From Maridesulfovibrio sp. (GTDB lineage: Bacteria; Desulfobacterota; Desulfovibrionia; Desulfovibrionales; Desulfovibrionaceae), in contig NZ_OY780933.1 in the NCBI RefSeq assembly GCF_963676065.1, positions 2,892,122-2,956,121 of the forward strand: 64,000 nt of DNA, read 5' to 3'. Each line of letters begins with the position of its first letter. The stretch's first letter is position 1. The position numbers were made by a program, and so were the translations under genes. The notes under the pieces are model-generated. The model saw only the letters and a list, made by a program, of their open reading frames with translations. It had not been told where the DNA came from and did not search any database. Of this stretch, positions 18,731 to 27,919 are shown piece after piece.

Positions 18731-20581
18731 ATGGCTCAAGCAGTAAAAAGGGCAACAGGTTACGACAAGTTCGTTAACTGGAAGTTGCTGATAATCCCGG
18801 TTGTAATATTTACGATACTCCTTCTTCTTCCCGCATCACAGGGAATGAAAAAAGTGGGAATGCAATATTCCGTGGGCGCTAAGGTTGTGACTAATTATAT
18901 TAGTGAACAGCTTTTTCATAATGAAAGTTCCAAGGTTGAGCAGTGGCAGGTGCTGACTGCTCAAATGATGGAACAAAACATGCGGATGGGAGCTTTAACC
19001 AAAGACCGATTTATGAAGCGTGATGCAAAGTGGCTGAAGAAGTATAAGATTCAAGGCGATTCCGCCAATTTGAAGAAAGCTCTTGAATACGTAAACACCA
19101 AAATTACAGACGCCGCCTATCTTACGGTTATGAAGGGTGCGTTTGATCTTCGGAGCAATAACCTATCATATGAGGATTTGTCTTCCGCCGATAAAAAAAG
19201 TGCAGACAAAGGCGCATGGAAAATAAAGGTCGCCATTGCCATGATGGTCTTTGTTGTCTTTTGTTTTATGACGGAATGTATGCCGCTTCCAGGTGTAGCT
19301 TTCTGTATTGGGTTGATTCTTGTTTTCACAGGAGTTGTTTCCCGAAGTGAAGTTGCTGGACTTTATTGGGATGATGCCTGCTGGTTTATTATGGGTTCGC
19401 TTATGTTCGCGGCTGCTTTCGTAAAAACGGGAGTGGATAAGAGGATGTGCCTGCTCATGTTTAAGAAACTGGCAGTGCCGAATGTTCGTTGGATTACGCT
19501 TATTTTCTTTCTCGTAATCAGTCCGCTTGCTGCGTTTATTTCCGATCATGCTCTGGCGGCGATGTTCCTGCCTATCGGTATGTTGCTTTATCAAAACAGT
19601 CTTACTGACGAGATTCCTGAAGATAAGGAACTCGCTAAGATGCTGATGATCGCAATTGCTATGGCTTGTAATGTAGGTGGACCGGGTGCTCCGTCAGGTG
19701 GTGCTCGAAATGTTATCATGATGACCTATCTTTCCGACATGTTCGGCATGGACATTGGTTATGCGCAGTGGATCATGTACTGTATGCCGTTTGTTATCGT
19801 CATGATTCCGCTCACATGGATTATAACCAATACCGTGTTTAAACCGAAAATTCGCTCTCTGGCTCCGGCTATGCGCCATCTTGAAGGTGAAATAGTAAAG
19901 ATGGGTAAGTGGAATAAGAATCAAATCTGGGCCATGATTATCTTCGCAATAATGGTCTTCGGCTGGTTTACTGAGAAGGAATTCTACAACATGGGAATTT
20001 ATCCCATCCGTCTTGGGATCGGCGTAATAGCCGTTGCCGGAGCCGTGGCTTATCTGCTGGCCGGTGTTGTTAACTGGCGAGATTATCAGGAAAAGGTGGA
20101 TTGGGGTGTAGTCTGGTTATATGCTGGTGCGATTATCTTCGGCCGTACCTTGGATAAGACTGGAGCTGCATATTGGCTGGCTCAGTCGGTTATCGATACT
20201 CTTGCCCCGCTCGGTATGGACAAGGGGATTCCCCTCATGTTGACTTCAAACGGTTTAACCGCCGTATTAACAAACTTAATGGCTGACGGCCCCGCCGCCG
20301 CTGCAGTTGGTCCTATAACTTTGAATATGGCTAGTATTGTCCATCCGGGAACAACGTTCCTGCCGTTTATGGCGATGGCTACAGCTATTTCATCTTCCTT
20401 CGCATACTGCCTCATTATCGGTACTCCTCCTAACGCAATTGTATACGCTTCAGGATATCTTGAGCCTAAGGATTACCTTAGAGTCGGGGTGCCCATGTGG
20501 TTTATCGCTAATATTATGATTGTCATTCTCACCTCAATTTACTGGTGCGGAATCGGATTCGGTGGATTGCCGGGATTTTAA
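18731..20581 (+). CDS. DASS/SLC13-family anion transporter with N-terminal extracytoplasmic domain
   Basis: A 616-residue multi-pass carrier of the divalent anion:sodium symporter (DASS/ArsB-superfamily) type. Residues 21-38 form a first helix, then about 130 hydrophilic, mostly helical residues precede the main membrane body starting near 158. The two hairpin motifs that carry SNTAT in classic members read ISDHALAAMF near 275 and LTNLMADGPAAAAVG near 517, so the substrate site is altered. A conserved GGPGAPSGGARN loop lies near 318. DASS members move dicarboxylates, sulfate or related anions. The sulfur-metabolising host makes sulfate, sulfonate or dicarboxylate plausible, but the substrate is not readable from sequence. 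It is co-transcribed with two receivers upstream. Confidence 0.88.
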   Translation: MAQAVKRATGYDKFVNWKLLIIPVVIFTILLLLPASQGMKKVGMQYSVGAKVVTNYISEQLFHNESSKVEQWQVLTAQMMEQNMRMGALTKDRFMKRDAKWLKKYKIQGDSANLKKALEYVNTKITDAAYLTVMKGAFDLRSNNLSYEDLSSADKKSADKGAWKIKVAIAMMVFVVFCFMTECMPLPGVAFCIGLILVFTGVVSRSEVAGLYWDDACWFIMGSLMFAAAFVKTGVDKRMCLLMFKKLAVPNVRWITLIFFLVISPLAAFISDHALAAMFLPIGMLLYQNSLTDEIPEDKELAKMLMIAIAMACNVGGPGAPSGGARNVIMMTYLSDMFGMDIGYAQWIMYCMPFVIVMIPLTWIITNTVFKPKIRSLAPAMRHLEGEIVKMGKWNKNQIWAMIIFAIMVFGWFTEKEFYNMGIYPIRLGIGVIAVAGAVAYLLAGVVNWRDYQEKVDWGVVWLYAGAIIFGRTLDKTGAAYWLAQSVIDTLAPLGMDKGIPLMLTSNGLTAVLTNLMADGPAAAAVGPITLNMASIVHPGTTFLPFMAMATAISSSFAYCLIIGTPPNAIVYASGYLEPKDYLRVGVPMWFIANIMIVILTSIYWCGIGFGGLPGF

Positions 20582-20604
20582 CAACGACAATGAGGCTTAT
20601 ATAC

Positions 20605-20637
20605 CCCGGCGGTCTTTATTTTATAGGGGCCGCCGGG
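20605..20637 (+). terminator. Strong GC hairpin between DASS and the 50-residue gene
   Basis: CCCGGCGG (20605-20612) and CCGCCGGG (20630-20637) form a perfect 8-bp stem with a 17-base AT-rich loop. No U-run follows, so it may be an mRNA-stabilising or attenuating structure rather than a full terminator. The next gene starts 16 bases later with a good ribosome site. Confidence 0.55.
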
Positions 20638-20653
20638 CCATGAGGAGAAAATT

Positions 20654-20806
20654 ATGAAAAGTAACAAAAACAATAAACAGCTATTTGTTTATGAGAACGG
20701 AACTACTTATTTCAGCAAGCAAACCGAGCGGAGAGTTCTTTTTATTCTGACGCTCATCATGCTCGTCTGGGGCATGGTTGAAGGTTTCAGTCGATTCATA
20801 GGCTAG
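20654..20806 (+). CDS. 50-residue single-pass membrane peptide
   Basis: A complete small gene: ATG 20654 with GAGGAG four to eight bases upstream, and stop TAG at 20804. The peptide has a charged and Asn-rich N-terminus (MKSNKNNKQLFVYENG), a basic stretch (KQTERR), then one membrane helix (VLFILTLIMLVWGMV). It lies between the DASS carrier and the Yip1-like gene, 10 bases before the latter. Small single-pass proteins encoded beside carriers often act as accessory subunits. That role is inferred from position. I do not recognise the family. Confidence 0.7.
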   Translation: MKSNKNNKQLFVYENGTTYFSKQTERRVLFILTLIMLVWGMVEGFSRFIG

Positions 20807-20816
20807 GAGAAGTGTC

Positions 20817-21365
20817 ATGGAAGTTTTATGCACACATAGTGAAAAGATGGGAATCAGAGAGTTCATGGATACTCTTTTTGCGATTATGCGTTCTCCTGCA
20901 AAATATTTTGAAAGTATTGCGGATGAAAGCGGATCTAGAAGAGCGCTCTTCTTTTTAATGATTTCAGGAATTTTTTATTGTTCCGTAAGCATGACATATT
21001 TCTTCGAAAATTCTCTCACAATGGGCGTTATTATGATGGTAAATGCCGTCTTGATGCCTGCATTGGCCGCTGCTTTTACTTTTTGCATTATCAACATGTC
21101 TACTTTGAGCAGGGTTCCATACAGCAAAGTTTTCAATGTTTACGCTTATGCCGGCGGGGCGCTCATGGTCATTTCATGGATTCCCGGTCTCGCAATGGTT
21201 ATGGAACCTGTTCGCGCTGTGCTCGTAGGAATCGGATTAGTTAAGGCATGCGGTTTAGGAAAGCTGCAATCGGCTCTTTTGGTTATTCTGACCGCCGCGT
21301 TATTGTTGATATTTTTCTGGACGGCCGCACCTCTTATTTTGGAATTGCGTGCAGGTTTTGAGTAG
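20817..21365 (+). CDS. Yip1-family integral membrane protein
   Basis: 182 residues with about five hydrophobic helices after a cytoplasmic N-terminus. The segment FMDTLFAIMRSPAKYFESI followed by the membrane block fits the Yip1/YIP1-domain family, often found in bacterial envelope or transporter operons with no known reaction. ATG 20817 has an AGGAG site, 11 bases after the small membrane gene. It probably belongs functionally with the DASS carrier. A hairpin without a U-run follows at 21427. Confidence 0.75.
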   Translation: MEVLCTHSEKMGIREFMDTLFAIMRSPAKYFESIADESGSRRALFFLMISGIFYCSVSMTYFFENSLTMGVIMMVNAVLMPALAAAFTFCIINMSTLSRVPYSKVFNVYAYAGGALMVISWIPGLAMVMEPVRAVLVGIGLVKACGLGKLQSALLVILTAALLLIFFWTAAPLILELRAGFE

Positions 21366-21426
21366 CGCTTTAAATTATTAATATTTCTATCTTATGCAAC
21401 ATGCCCTGCTAACCCCCTCACACGCT

Positions 21427-21453
21427 GGACCGGGGGCATAGAGTCCCCGGTCC
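21427..21453 (+). terminator. Intercistronic GC hairpin before the receiver/PEP-synthase-like genes
   Basis: GGACCGGGG and CCCCGGTCC make a perfect 9-bp stem with a 9-base loop. It has no T-run, so it may only partly terminate or may protect mRNA ends. It marks the border between the DASS cassette and the receiver at 21486. Confidence 0.5.
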
Positions 21454-21485
21454 CACTGGTAAGAAATACATACAGGAGTCAGGAA

Positions 21486-21869
21486 GTGAAGAAGATTAGA
21501 TTGTTGCTTGTAGACGACGAAAACGATTTTCTTAACGCCTATGTGCGGAGGCTGGTTCGACGTAATGTTGATGTAAGTGTGGCGTGCAGCGGGCGTGATG
21601 CCGTTGAGGCTATAAAAGCCGCAGATTTTGATGTCGTCGTTTTAGACGTAATGATGCCGGGAATGAACGGAATTGAAACACTCAGGCAGATTAAAGCGTT
21701 TTCTCCTGGTCTTCCTGTCATCATTTTAACGGGACATGCAAAATCCGAAGTGTTGATCGAAGGAATGGATTGCGGGGCTTTTGATTATCTGCTGAAGCCG
21801 GTCGGAACCGACGATTTATACTGCAAAATGCTGGATGCGGTCCGGTCCAGGACGTTTGATCTTGTTTGA
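21486..21869 (+). CDS. Single-domain response regulator
   Basis: A 127-residue stand-alone receiver with all catalytic residues (LVDDEN, VVLDVMMPGMNG, ILTGHA, LKPVG). The start is GTG at 21486 after a GGAG-type site. It lies 18 bases before the first PEP-synthase-like gene, and a receiver also accompanies the second such gene's cassette. I infer it signals to, or receives phosphate within, the PEP-synthase-like/kinase group downstream. Confidence 0.92.
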   Translation: MKKIRLLLVDDENDFLNAYVRRLVRRNVDVSVACSGRDAVEAIKAADFDVVVLDVMMPGMNGIETLRQIKAFSPGLPVIILTGHAKSEVLIEGMDCGAFDYLLKPVGTDDLYCKMLDAVRSRTFDLV

Positions 21870-21887
21870 CCGTTCGGAGATATAATT

Positions 21888-24494
21888 ATGCGCTCAATCT
21901 TTGATATTATATCTAGAGTTGTACGGAATCCTTCAAATGAAAAGGATGACGGTTCACGAAATTTTGTCGCGCGCTGTGAAAATTTCAGACTCTTACTTGC
22001 CGCAAACAGCAAGGCTTTGGAAATGATGGCAGAGATGAGTGAAGAATCCCGTTCAAATGGTTTTTTCGCAATGTCTCATGTTAGGTCTCAAAGTCTTAAA
22101 GTGTCGGCAAATGTTCGCCAGATGATTGAACGTTTATGCCGCATGAATCCCGGGAAGTATGAAGCTTTAAAAGATGTTTTCAATCTCATTGTTATGGCTA
22201 TCGAAAAGACTTTAGACAGTCGAACCGGTCAATTTCGGGGAGGGCTGATTTTAAGTATGGATGAAATCAGTGCTAATTCTATTTCTGAAACGGGATCGAA
22301 AATGGCCATGCTTGGAGAAATAAGGTCTAAGCTGGGCATTCGAGTCCCTGAAGGTTTTTCCATAACAGCTTCAGCCTTTTTCTATTTTATGGAAAATTCC
22401 GGTCTGGATGATGAAATCAATCGTTTGATTCAGATAGCTGGCAGTAATGATTTAAATAATCTTTATACTTTGGAAAAAAATATAAAACATGCAATAGATC
22501 TTGCTGCCATGCCTGCTGAACTTGAAGATGCTATTGAGAATTATTGTGCAGAACTTTCGGCAGACAGGCCTGATTTACGGTTGGCAATACGCAGCAGTGC
22601 GCTCGGAGAAGATTCCGGCGAGGCCAGTTTTGCAGGGCAATTCCTTTCAATTTTGGGAGTTTCATCAGAGAACATACTTGATTCTTATCGAGCAGTTGTT
22701 GCAAGCATGTATTCTGCTACCGCCATGACCTATCTACTTAATCAGGGGCTTCGTGAAGATGAGCTGGTCATGTGTGTAGGTTGTCTTGAGATGATTGAAG
22801 CTGTGGCGGGTGGAGTTATATATACTCGCGATCCCATGGGAAAGCACGACAATGCGTTAATAATAAGTGCAGTGCCGGGGCATCCCAGTTCAATTGTTGA
22901 TGGAAGTTCGCCTGCTGATACGTGGATTATTGATCGTACCGATCTTACTCTTCTTGAAGTTTTTATAGCAGATAAAGTGTGGCAATGCTCAGTTTCCGCA
23001 AAGAGTGAGATCAACAAAGTTAAAATCTCGGAATACAGCCGCAGTGCCCCTTCAATTTCTTATTCTACAATCATTGAACTGACTGAAATAGCGCTAAGCA
23101 TTGAAGCCCATTTCAATTGTCCTCAGGATATAGAATGGGTTAAATCTTCGGACGGTCATATTTATATCCTCCAATGTCGCCCTTTATCGGTTGCAGTATC
23201 ACAGAGCCTAATCGATCAGAGTTCTGAATATGATGAACATGAATCTCTTGTTGTTTTCAGCAATTGTGTTTCTGCCAGCCATGGATTTGCCTTTGGTAAT
23301 GTATTCGTAGTTGAAACAGATGACGACATGCTCAATTTTCCTGACGGCGCAGTTCTTCTTACTCATAATGCGAAACCCTGCTTGGCTGCATTATTGCCGC
23401 GAGCTGCGGCTCTTATTTCTGAACATGGCAGCGTAACCGGACATCTTGCCAATGTCGCGAGAGAATTTGGAATTCCGGCTTTTATCGGGATTAAAGGTGC
23501 CGTGGAGAAATTATCAGGCCTTGGAGGCGTTACTGTAAACACGGCTACGGGCAAGGTGTATAGGGGGTGTCTTGAAGATCAAAATGCAACTCGGGAGAAG
23601 GCGCCTGTTCTGCCGCAGATTAGTTCTGTCGCCTTGGCATTACGTAGTATACTGCCATTTATTGTTCTGCTTTCTTTGACTGATCCTGAGGCTCCTGAGT
23701 TTACACCTGAAAATTGTGTTTCATTGCACGATATCACTCGATTTTGTCATGAAAAGGCTGTGGCGGAAATGTTCCGTGACAGCGCTATGCCGGCGGCAAA
23801 CGCCAGGAGATTGAAGGGTGAGAATCTGCTTCAGTACTGGCTGATAGATCTAGGAGGGGGAACATCCTCTTCGGCTGATGATAAATATATAAGTCTTTCC
23901 GATATAAGTTCAAATCCCATGAAATCTTTATGGATAGGTATGACAAAAATTCCATGGGAAGGACCTCCACCGGTTCAGACTTCCGGACTTATGTCAGTCA
24001 TATCTGAAGCAGCCTGTAATCCGGCTCTGGCTCCCGGGATGTCTAATGATATGGGCAATAGGAACTACTTCATAGTGTCCAGAAATTATTGCAATCTTCA
24101 ATCCCGCTTCGGTTTCCATTTTTGCACGGTGGAGGGGTATGCTGGTGATGATCCTGATGAGAATTACGCCTTTTTTCAATTTTCAGGAGGTGGGGCAGAC
24201 AAATCGCGCCGTATTATCCGTTCATGGTTGATAGCCGGAATTCTCCAAAAGCAGGGATTCATTGTTGATGTTAAGGAAGATTCGCTGTTTGCCCGAATCG
24301 AAGGTGTTTCAGCAGAAGCTGTTGAACGGGCCCTTGCCGTAGTCGGATATTTACTGGTGCACACCAGACAGATTGACATGGTTATGTCTGATTCCAGTGC
24401 GTATCAGGATTATACGCTTAAATTCGAGAAGGATATCAAAGTTGTTTTATCCAGCTACAGTCTTCAATCTTTTGGGCTCGGGGGGGGCTTATGA
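21888..24494 (+). CDS. PEP-synthase/PPDK-like phosphotransfer protein with novel C-terminus (copy 1)
   Basis: 868 residues. After a helical N-terminal region (1-135), an ATP-grasp PPDK_N domain spans about 140-440. It has MAMLGEIRSKLG, the ATP-site motif LAIRSSALGEDSGEASFAGQ, and the closing CPQDIEWVKSSDGHIYILQCRPL. A phosphohistidine swivel domain follows (about 470-560) with TGHLANVAREFGIPAFIG, which keeps the catalytic His of the usual TCHAAIxAR motif. The PEP/pyruvate TIM barrel of PEP synthase is absent. Residues 570-868 are an unfamiliar domain shared with the copy at 38232 (NYFIVSRNYCNLQSRFGFHFC). It should still move phosphate from ATP to His, but the acceptor is unknown. The stop overlaps the next kinase start by four bases (ATGA). 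Confidence 0.85.
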   Translation: MRSIFDIISRVVRNPSNEKDDGSRNFVARCENFRLLLAANSKALEMMAEMSEESRSNGFFAMSHVRSQSLKVSANVRQMIERLCRMNPGKYEALKDVFNLIVMAIEKTLDSRTGQFRGGLILSMDEISANSISETGSKMAMLGEIRSKLGIRVPEGFSITASAFFYFMENSGLDDEINRLIQIAGSNDLNNLYTLEKNIKHAIDLAAMPAELEDAIENYCAELSADRPDLRLAIRSSALGEDSGEASFAGQFLSILGVSSENILDSYRAVVASMYSATAMTYLLNQGLREDELVMCVGCLEMIEAVAGGVIYTRDPMGKHDNALIISAVPGHPSSIVDGSSPADTWIIDRTDLTLLEVFIADKVWQCSVSAKSEINKVKISEYSRSAPSISYSTIIELTEIALSIEAHFNCPQDIEWVKSSDGHIYILQCRPLSVAVSQSLIDQSSEYDEHESLVVFSNCVSASHGFAFGNVFVVETDDDMLNFPDGAVLLTHNAKPCLAALLPRAAALISEHGSVTGHLANVAREFGIPAFIGIKGAVEKLSGLGGVTVNTATGKVYRGCLEDQNATREKAPVLPQISSVALALRSILPFIVLLSLTDPEAPEFTPENCVSLHDITRFCHEKAVAEMFRDSAMPAANARRLKGENLLQYWLIDLGGGTSSSADDKYISLSDISSNPMKSLWIGMTKIPWEGPPPVQTSGLMSVISEAACNPALAPGMSNDMGNRNYFIVSRNYCNLQSRFGFHFCTVEGYAGDDPDENYAFFQFSGGGADKSRRIIRSWLIAGILQKQGFIVDVKEDSLFARIEGVSAEAVERALAVVGYLLVHTRQIDMVMSDSSAYQDYTLKFEKDIKVVLSSYSLQSFGLGGGL

Positions 24495-26152
24495 TAGCCA
24501 CGTCCTATACAAAGCTCAGGTGGAAGCTGATCGCTATAACTTTAAGCTTTTCCCTCATCCCTCTTTTTGTGTTGGGTTTTGTTATCCATGATCAGTTCAG
24601 TAAGTCTTACGAAGAAAAGATGACCAGTAATTTGATGCTCGTTGTGAATAGCAAGCGGGACACAATTGATATGTTTTTAAATGAACGAGTGGTGCAATTG
24701 CAGAACCTTGCCAATACTCACACCATCGCGCAGCTGACTGACCAGACTTATCTTAATTCTCTTTTCGACATAATTCATAATACATCACGGTCATTTATTG
24801 ATCTCGGAGTTGTGGGGCAGGATGGCAGACATGAAGCTTATAGCGGTCCGTTTGATCTCAGGGATGTAAACTACAAAGACGAGGCTTGGTTTAATCAGGT
24901 CATGCTCAAAGGTCTTTATATAAGTGATGTGTTTATGGGATTCAGGAACTTTCCACATTTCATCATAGCCGTGAAAAGGCGTGAGGCTGGTAAAACATGG
25001 ATATTAAGGGCCACCATTGATTCTGATGTTTTTACCGCCCTTGTCAGAAATGTCCGTAGTGGCAAGCTTGGGGATGCTTACCTCATCAACCGGAACTGGG
25101 AACTTCAAACTCCTTCAAGATTCGGCGGTAAGGTTTTATCCAAAGCCGGTCTTCCTGAATATTCAGGTGGTAGAATCGTGGACATTTGTGAATGGACTGA
25201 AAACGGAACGCCGCATGTTGCGGGCATAACTTCTTTGTCACTTACTGATTGGAAACTTGTTGTGACGGAAAGTCCCGGAGAGGAGCTTTCTCCACTGCTA
25301 CGGGTTCAATATATGGTTTATATTTTGTTTCTGGTTTGTGCATGCATGATTTTCGCAGGTACGTACCTGACTATAACCTCTGTGGTCGGGAAATTAAAGG
25401 CGGCAAATGATGAAAGGGCTGCTATGGATGCAACTGTTATACAATCGAGCAAAATGGCTTCTCTAGGCAAAATGGCGGCAGGAGTGGCGCATGAGATTAA
25501 CAATCCCTTGTCCATAATTAGAGAGAGTGCCGGATGGATTCGTGATCTGATTAATGATGGAGAGTTAGACGGTTTTGAAGCTTTGGATGATCTCAATGAG
25601 GCCGTTAGCGACATTGATCGCCATGTGGAAAGAGCACGCACCGTGACACACAGAATGTTGGGGTTTGCCCGTAGAATGGAACCTGCTCAGGAAGATGTGG
25701 ATCTTAATATGTTGGCTAAACAGACCGTTGGCTTTCTGGAAAATGAAATCAGGCATCGCAATATTGAGGTCGTTTTCGATCTTGATTCGAATCTGCCGTT
25801 AATAACTACTGATTCGAATCAGGTTCAGCAGATAATTCTCAATCTGCTGGAAAATTCAATTGATGCTGTTGGCCAGAATGGACGTATCACACTGGAAAGT
25901 CATGTTGAAGGTTCCTTCATTGCTATGGGGGTCAGCGATACCGGCATGGGCATTCCGTCGGACCAGCTTTCAAAGGTGTTTGATCCTTTTTTTACAACAA
26001 AATCTGCAGGCGAGGGCACGGGGTTGGGGTTGTCTATCATATACAGCACACTGAATAAACTGGGTGGTAAAATCATAGCGCAAAGTGAACATGGACAGGG
26101 GGCTGTATTTACTTTTTTTCTACCGCTATCAGGCGTTGCCAGCGATAGCTAA
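24491..26152 (+). CDS. dCache sensor histidine kinase (second paralogue)
   Basis: 553 residues. TM1 is at about 15-33, and a dCache sensor spans about 38-270 with FIDLGVVGQDGRHEAYSGPF, AWFNQVM and ISDVFMGFRNFPHFIIAV. TM2 is at 275-297. The H-box GVAHEINNPLSII has its histidine near 333, and the ATPase boxes are NLLENSIDAV, DTGMGIP and GEGTGLGLS. The start codon overlaps the stop of the PEP-synthase-like gene (ATGA), a sign of tight coupling. A receiver gene follows 9 bases after the stop. It is closely related to the kinases at 15376 and 33171. Confidence 0.93.
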   Translation: MIATSYTKLRWKLIAITLSFSLIPLFVLGFVIHDQFSKSYEEKMTSNLMLVVNSKRDTIDMFLNERVVQLQNLANTHTIAQLTDQTYLNSLFDIIHNTSRSFIDLGVVGQDGRHEAYSGPFDLRDVNYKDEAWFNQVMLKGLYISDVFMGFRNFPHFIIAVKRREAGKTWILRATIDSDVFTALVRNVRSGKLGDAYLINRNWELQTPSRFGGKVLSKAGLPEYSGGRIVDICEWTENGTPHVAGITSLSLTDWKLVVTESPGEELSPLLRVQYMVYILFLVCACMIFAGTYLTITSVVGKLKAANDERAAMDATVIQSSKMASLGKMAAGVAHEINNPLSIIRESAGWIRDLINDGELDGFEALDDLNEAVSDIDRHVERARTVTHRMLGFARRMEPAQEDVDLNMLAKQTVGFLENEIRHRNIEVVFDLDSNLPLITTDSNQVQQIILNLLENSIDAVGQNGRITLESHVEGSFIAMGVSDTGMGIPSDQLSKVFDPFFTTKSAGEGTGLGLSIIYSTLNKLGGKIIAQSEHGQGAVFTFFLPLSGVASDS

Positions 26153-26161
26153 GGAGTGACC

Positions 26162-26557
26162 ATGTCCAGAGTAAGAGTGCTTGTGGTTGATGATGAGCCT
26201 ACTTTTTTAAAATTGATAGGTCGCAGGCTTGCAAAGCGAAATGTGGATGTTGATGTTGCAAATACAGGACAGGAAGCTTTGCAGTTTTTATCAAAAACTT
26301 CCGTCAATGTGGTTATTCTGGATGTTAGAATGCCGGGGCTCAGCGGGATTGAGACTCTTAAGGAAATTCGGCGTCGTTATAGAGATACTGAAGTGATTAT
26401 GCTTACAGGGCATGGGTCCGTACAGTCGGGAATCGAAGGTATTAGTCATGGAGCATATGACTATATCCTCAAGCCGTTTTTGATTGATGATCTGCTTGAG
26501 AGAATACTTGCCGCCAACGAGCATGCTGTTCTTAAACGAAAGGTCAGAGGTGTTTAA
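26162..26557 (+). CDS. Single-domain response regulator
   Basis: A 131-residue stand-alone receiver with intact active site (VVDDEP, VILDVRMPGLSG, MLTGHG, LKPFL). I place the start at ATG 26162 because AAGGAG at 26151-26156 is five bases away. The in-frame GTG at 26156 overlaps that site and is unlikely. It sits between two kinases: the stop TAA shares its last base with the ATG of the next kinase. It is likely the phospho-target of one or both. Confidence 0.92.
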   Translation: MSRVRVLVVDDEPTFLKLIGRRLAKRNVDVDVANTGQEALQFLSKTSVNVVILDVRMPGLSGIETLKEIRRRYRDTEVIMLTGHGSVQSGIEGISHGAYDYILKPFLIDDLLERILAANEHAVLKRKVRGV

Positions 26558-27456
26558 TGAATCTGGCTCGTACCAAGAGAGTTATGCAATTGGGACAATA
26601 TGCATACCCAGTGTCATACTTGGCAATACTGGCTGTTGCCTATAAGTGGCCTCTGCCCGGAAGTATTGTTGCTGTTGCGGCTTCTGCCGGTTTGTGGCTG
26701 CTCCTTAAATCCTCCTTTTGCTGTCTTAGTAAAGTGTGTGATGAACACGCTGATCTTAAAAATCAACTGGTGCAATCCCAAAAAATTTCTGCTCTCGGTG
26801 AAATTTCGACCGGTATTGCGCATGAAATAAACAATCCTTTGAATATTATCATGCAGGAAGCCGAGTTGATGCGGGTGAATCTTCATGAAGATTCGACGAA
26901 GGAAGAAATGTATGAGGTTCGGGAAAGTCTGGAAGTTGTTTTTCAACAGATTGAGCGTTGTTCTGATATTACTCGGGAATTGCTGGATTTTGCTCGAAAG
27001 CGGCACCCTGTTACGCAGGTTGCGGATATTAATAGATTGCTGCTGGATATGCTGATGTTGGTTCAATCTGAGACAGAATCTAAAAATATCCGGATAGTAA
27101 AAATGTTCAGCTCTGATATTCCGAAAATTAAAACAGATCCTCCTTTATTGCGTCAGGTTTTTCTAAACCTGCTTAATAACGCTGTTCAAGCTGTAGAGAG
27201 GGATGGTGAAATATTTGTAACCACTTGGCACAGTGACGATATGGTTTTTGCAAAGGTTTGCGACACCGGAACGGGGATACCGGAAAATGAAATAAAACAA
27301 ATTTTTAATCCCTTTTATACAACCAAGCCTCCCGGAAAAGGCACTGGACTCGGACTGTCGGTCAGTCTTCGGATTATAAACCAGTTAGGCGGCTATATCT
27401 CCGTAGAATCGGAACCGGGAAAGGGGGCTGCTTTTACAGTTCATGTTCCCATTTAA
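26557..27456 (+). CDS. Short membrane-anchored histidine kinase
   Basis: 299 residues. Two hydrophobic segments (about 14-28 and 33-52) form a minimal membrane anchor without a periplasmic sensor. The kinase core follows at once: H-box TGIAHEINNPLNII near 85, N-box NLLNNAVQAV, G1 DTGTGIP, and G2 GKGTGLGLS. Lacking a sensor domain, it may report membrane state or associate with a transporter or another sensor. It is directly coupled to the receiver before it and is followed 13 bases later by another receiver. Confidence 0.92.
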   Translation: MNLARTKRVMQLGQYAYPVSYLAILAVAYKWPLPGSIVAVAASAGLWLLLKSSFCCLSKVCDEHADLKNQLVQSQKISALGEISTGIAHEINNPLNIIMQEAELMRVNLHEDSTKEEMYEVRESLEVVFQQIERCSDITRELLDFARKRHPVTQVADINRLLLDMLMLVQSETESKNIRIVKMFSSDIPKIKTDPPLLRQVFLNLLNNAVQAVERDGEIFVTTWHSDDMVFAKVCDTGTGIPENEIKQIFNPFYTTKPPGKGTGLGLSVSLRIINQLGGYISVESEPGKGAAFTVHVPI

Positions 27457-27469
27457 TCAGGAGGATAAG

Positions 27470-27904
27470 ATGGAAAATTCTCTAAAGGATCTTGCCCGGG
27501 TTCTGATTGTCGACGACGAGGATCGTTTTCGGCAGACAACAGTCCGTATGCTTAAAGATAAAGGCTACGCAGTGGACGAAGCTGCTGATGGATCTATTGC
27601 TCTTGAAAAACTGGCGGCAGGTGATTTTGATGTTGTATTGCTAGATATTAAAATGCCCGGACTGTCCGGCGAGGAAACGTTTCATAAAATTAAGCAGAAT
27701 TGCTTTGATGTGGTGACAGTTTTTCTTTCAGGGCATGTCTCTATTAGCCGTGCTGTGGATTTGATTCAGCATGGAGCGTTCGATTATATTCTAAAGCCGG
27801 CATCATTTCAGGATATAGTAAAAAAAGTAAATCAGGCATATGAGCAGAAAATGCTTCGTAATGGCAAAATCGGAATCCACGACCTGTTGAACAATCCTGA
27901 TTAA
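27470..27904 (+). CDS. Single-domain response regulator
   Basis: A 144-residue receiver with IVDDED, VLLDIKMPGLSG and ILKPAS. The usual TGH reads SGH here, still supplying a hydroxyl group. I chose ATG 27470, preceded by AGGAGG. An upstream in-frame ATG at 27443 lies inside the preceding kinase and has no site. The final 20 residues form a short tail without an output domain. It is located between two histidine kinases in one apparent operon. Confidence 0.92.
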   Translation: MENSLKDLARVLIVDDEDRFRQTTVRMLKDKGYAVDEAADGSIALEKLAAGDFDVVLLDIKMPGLSGEETFHKIKQNCFDVVTVFLSGHVSISRAVDLIQHGAFDYILKPASFQDIVKKVNQAYEQKMLRNGKIGIHDLLNNPD

Positions 27905-27919
27905 TCAGGGAGATATCTT

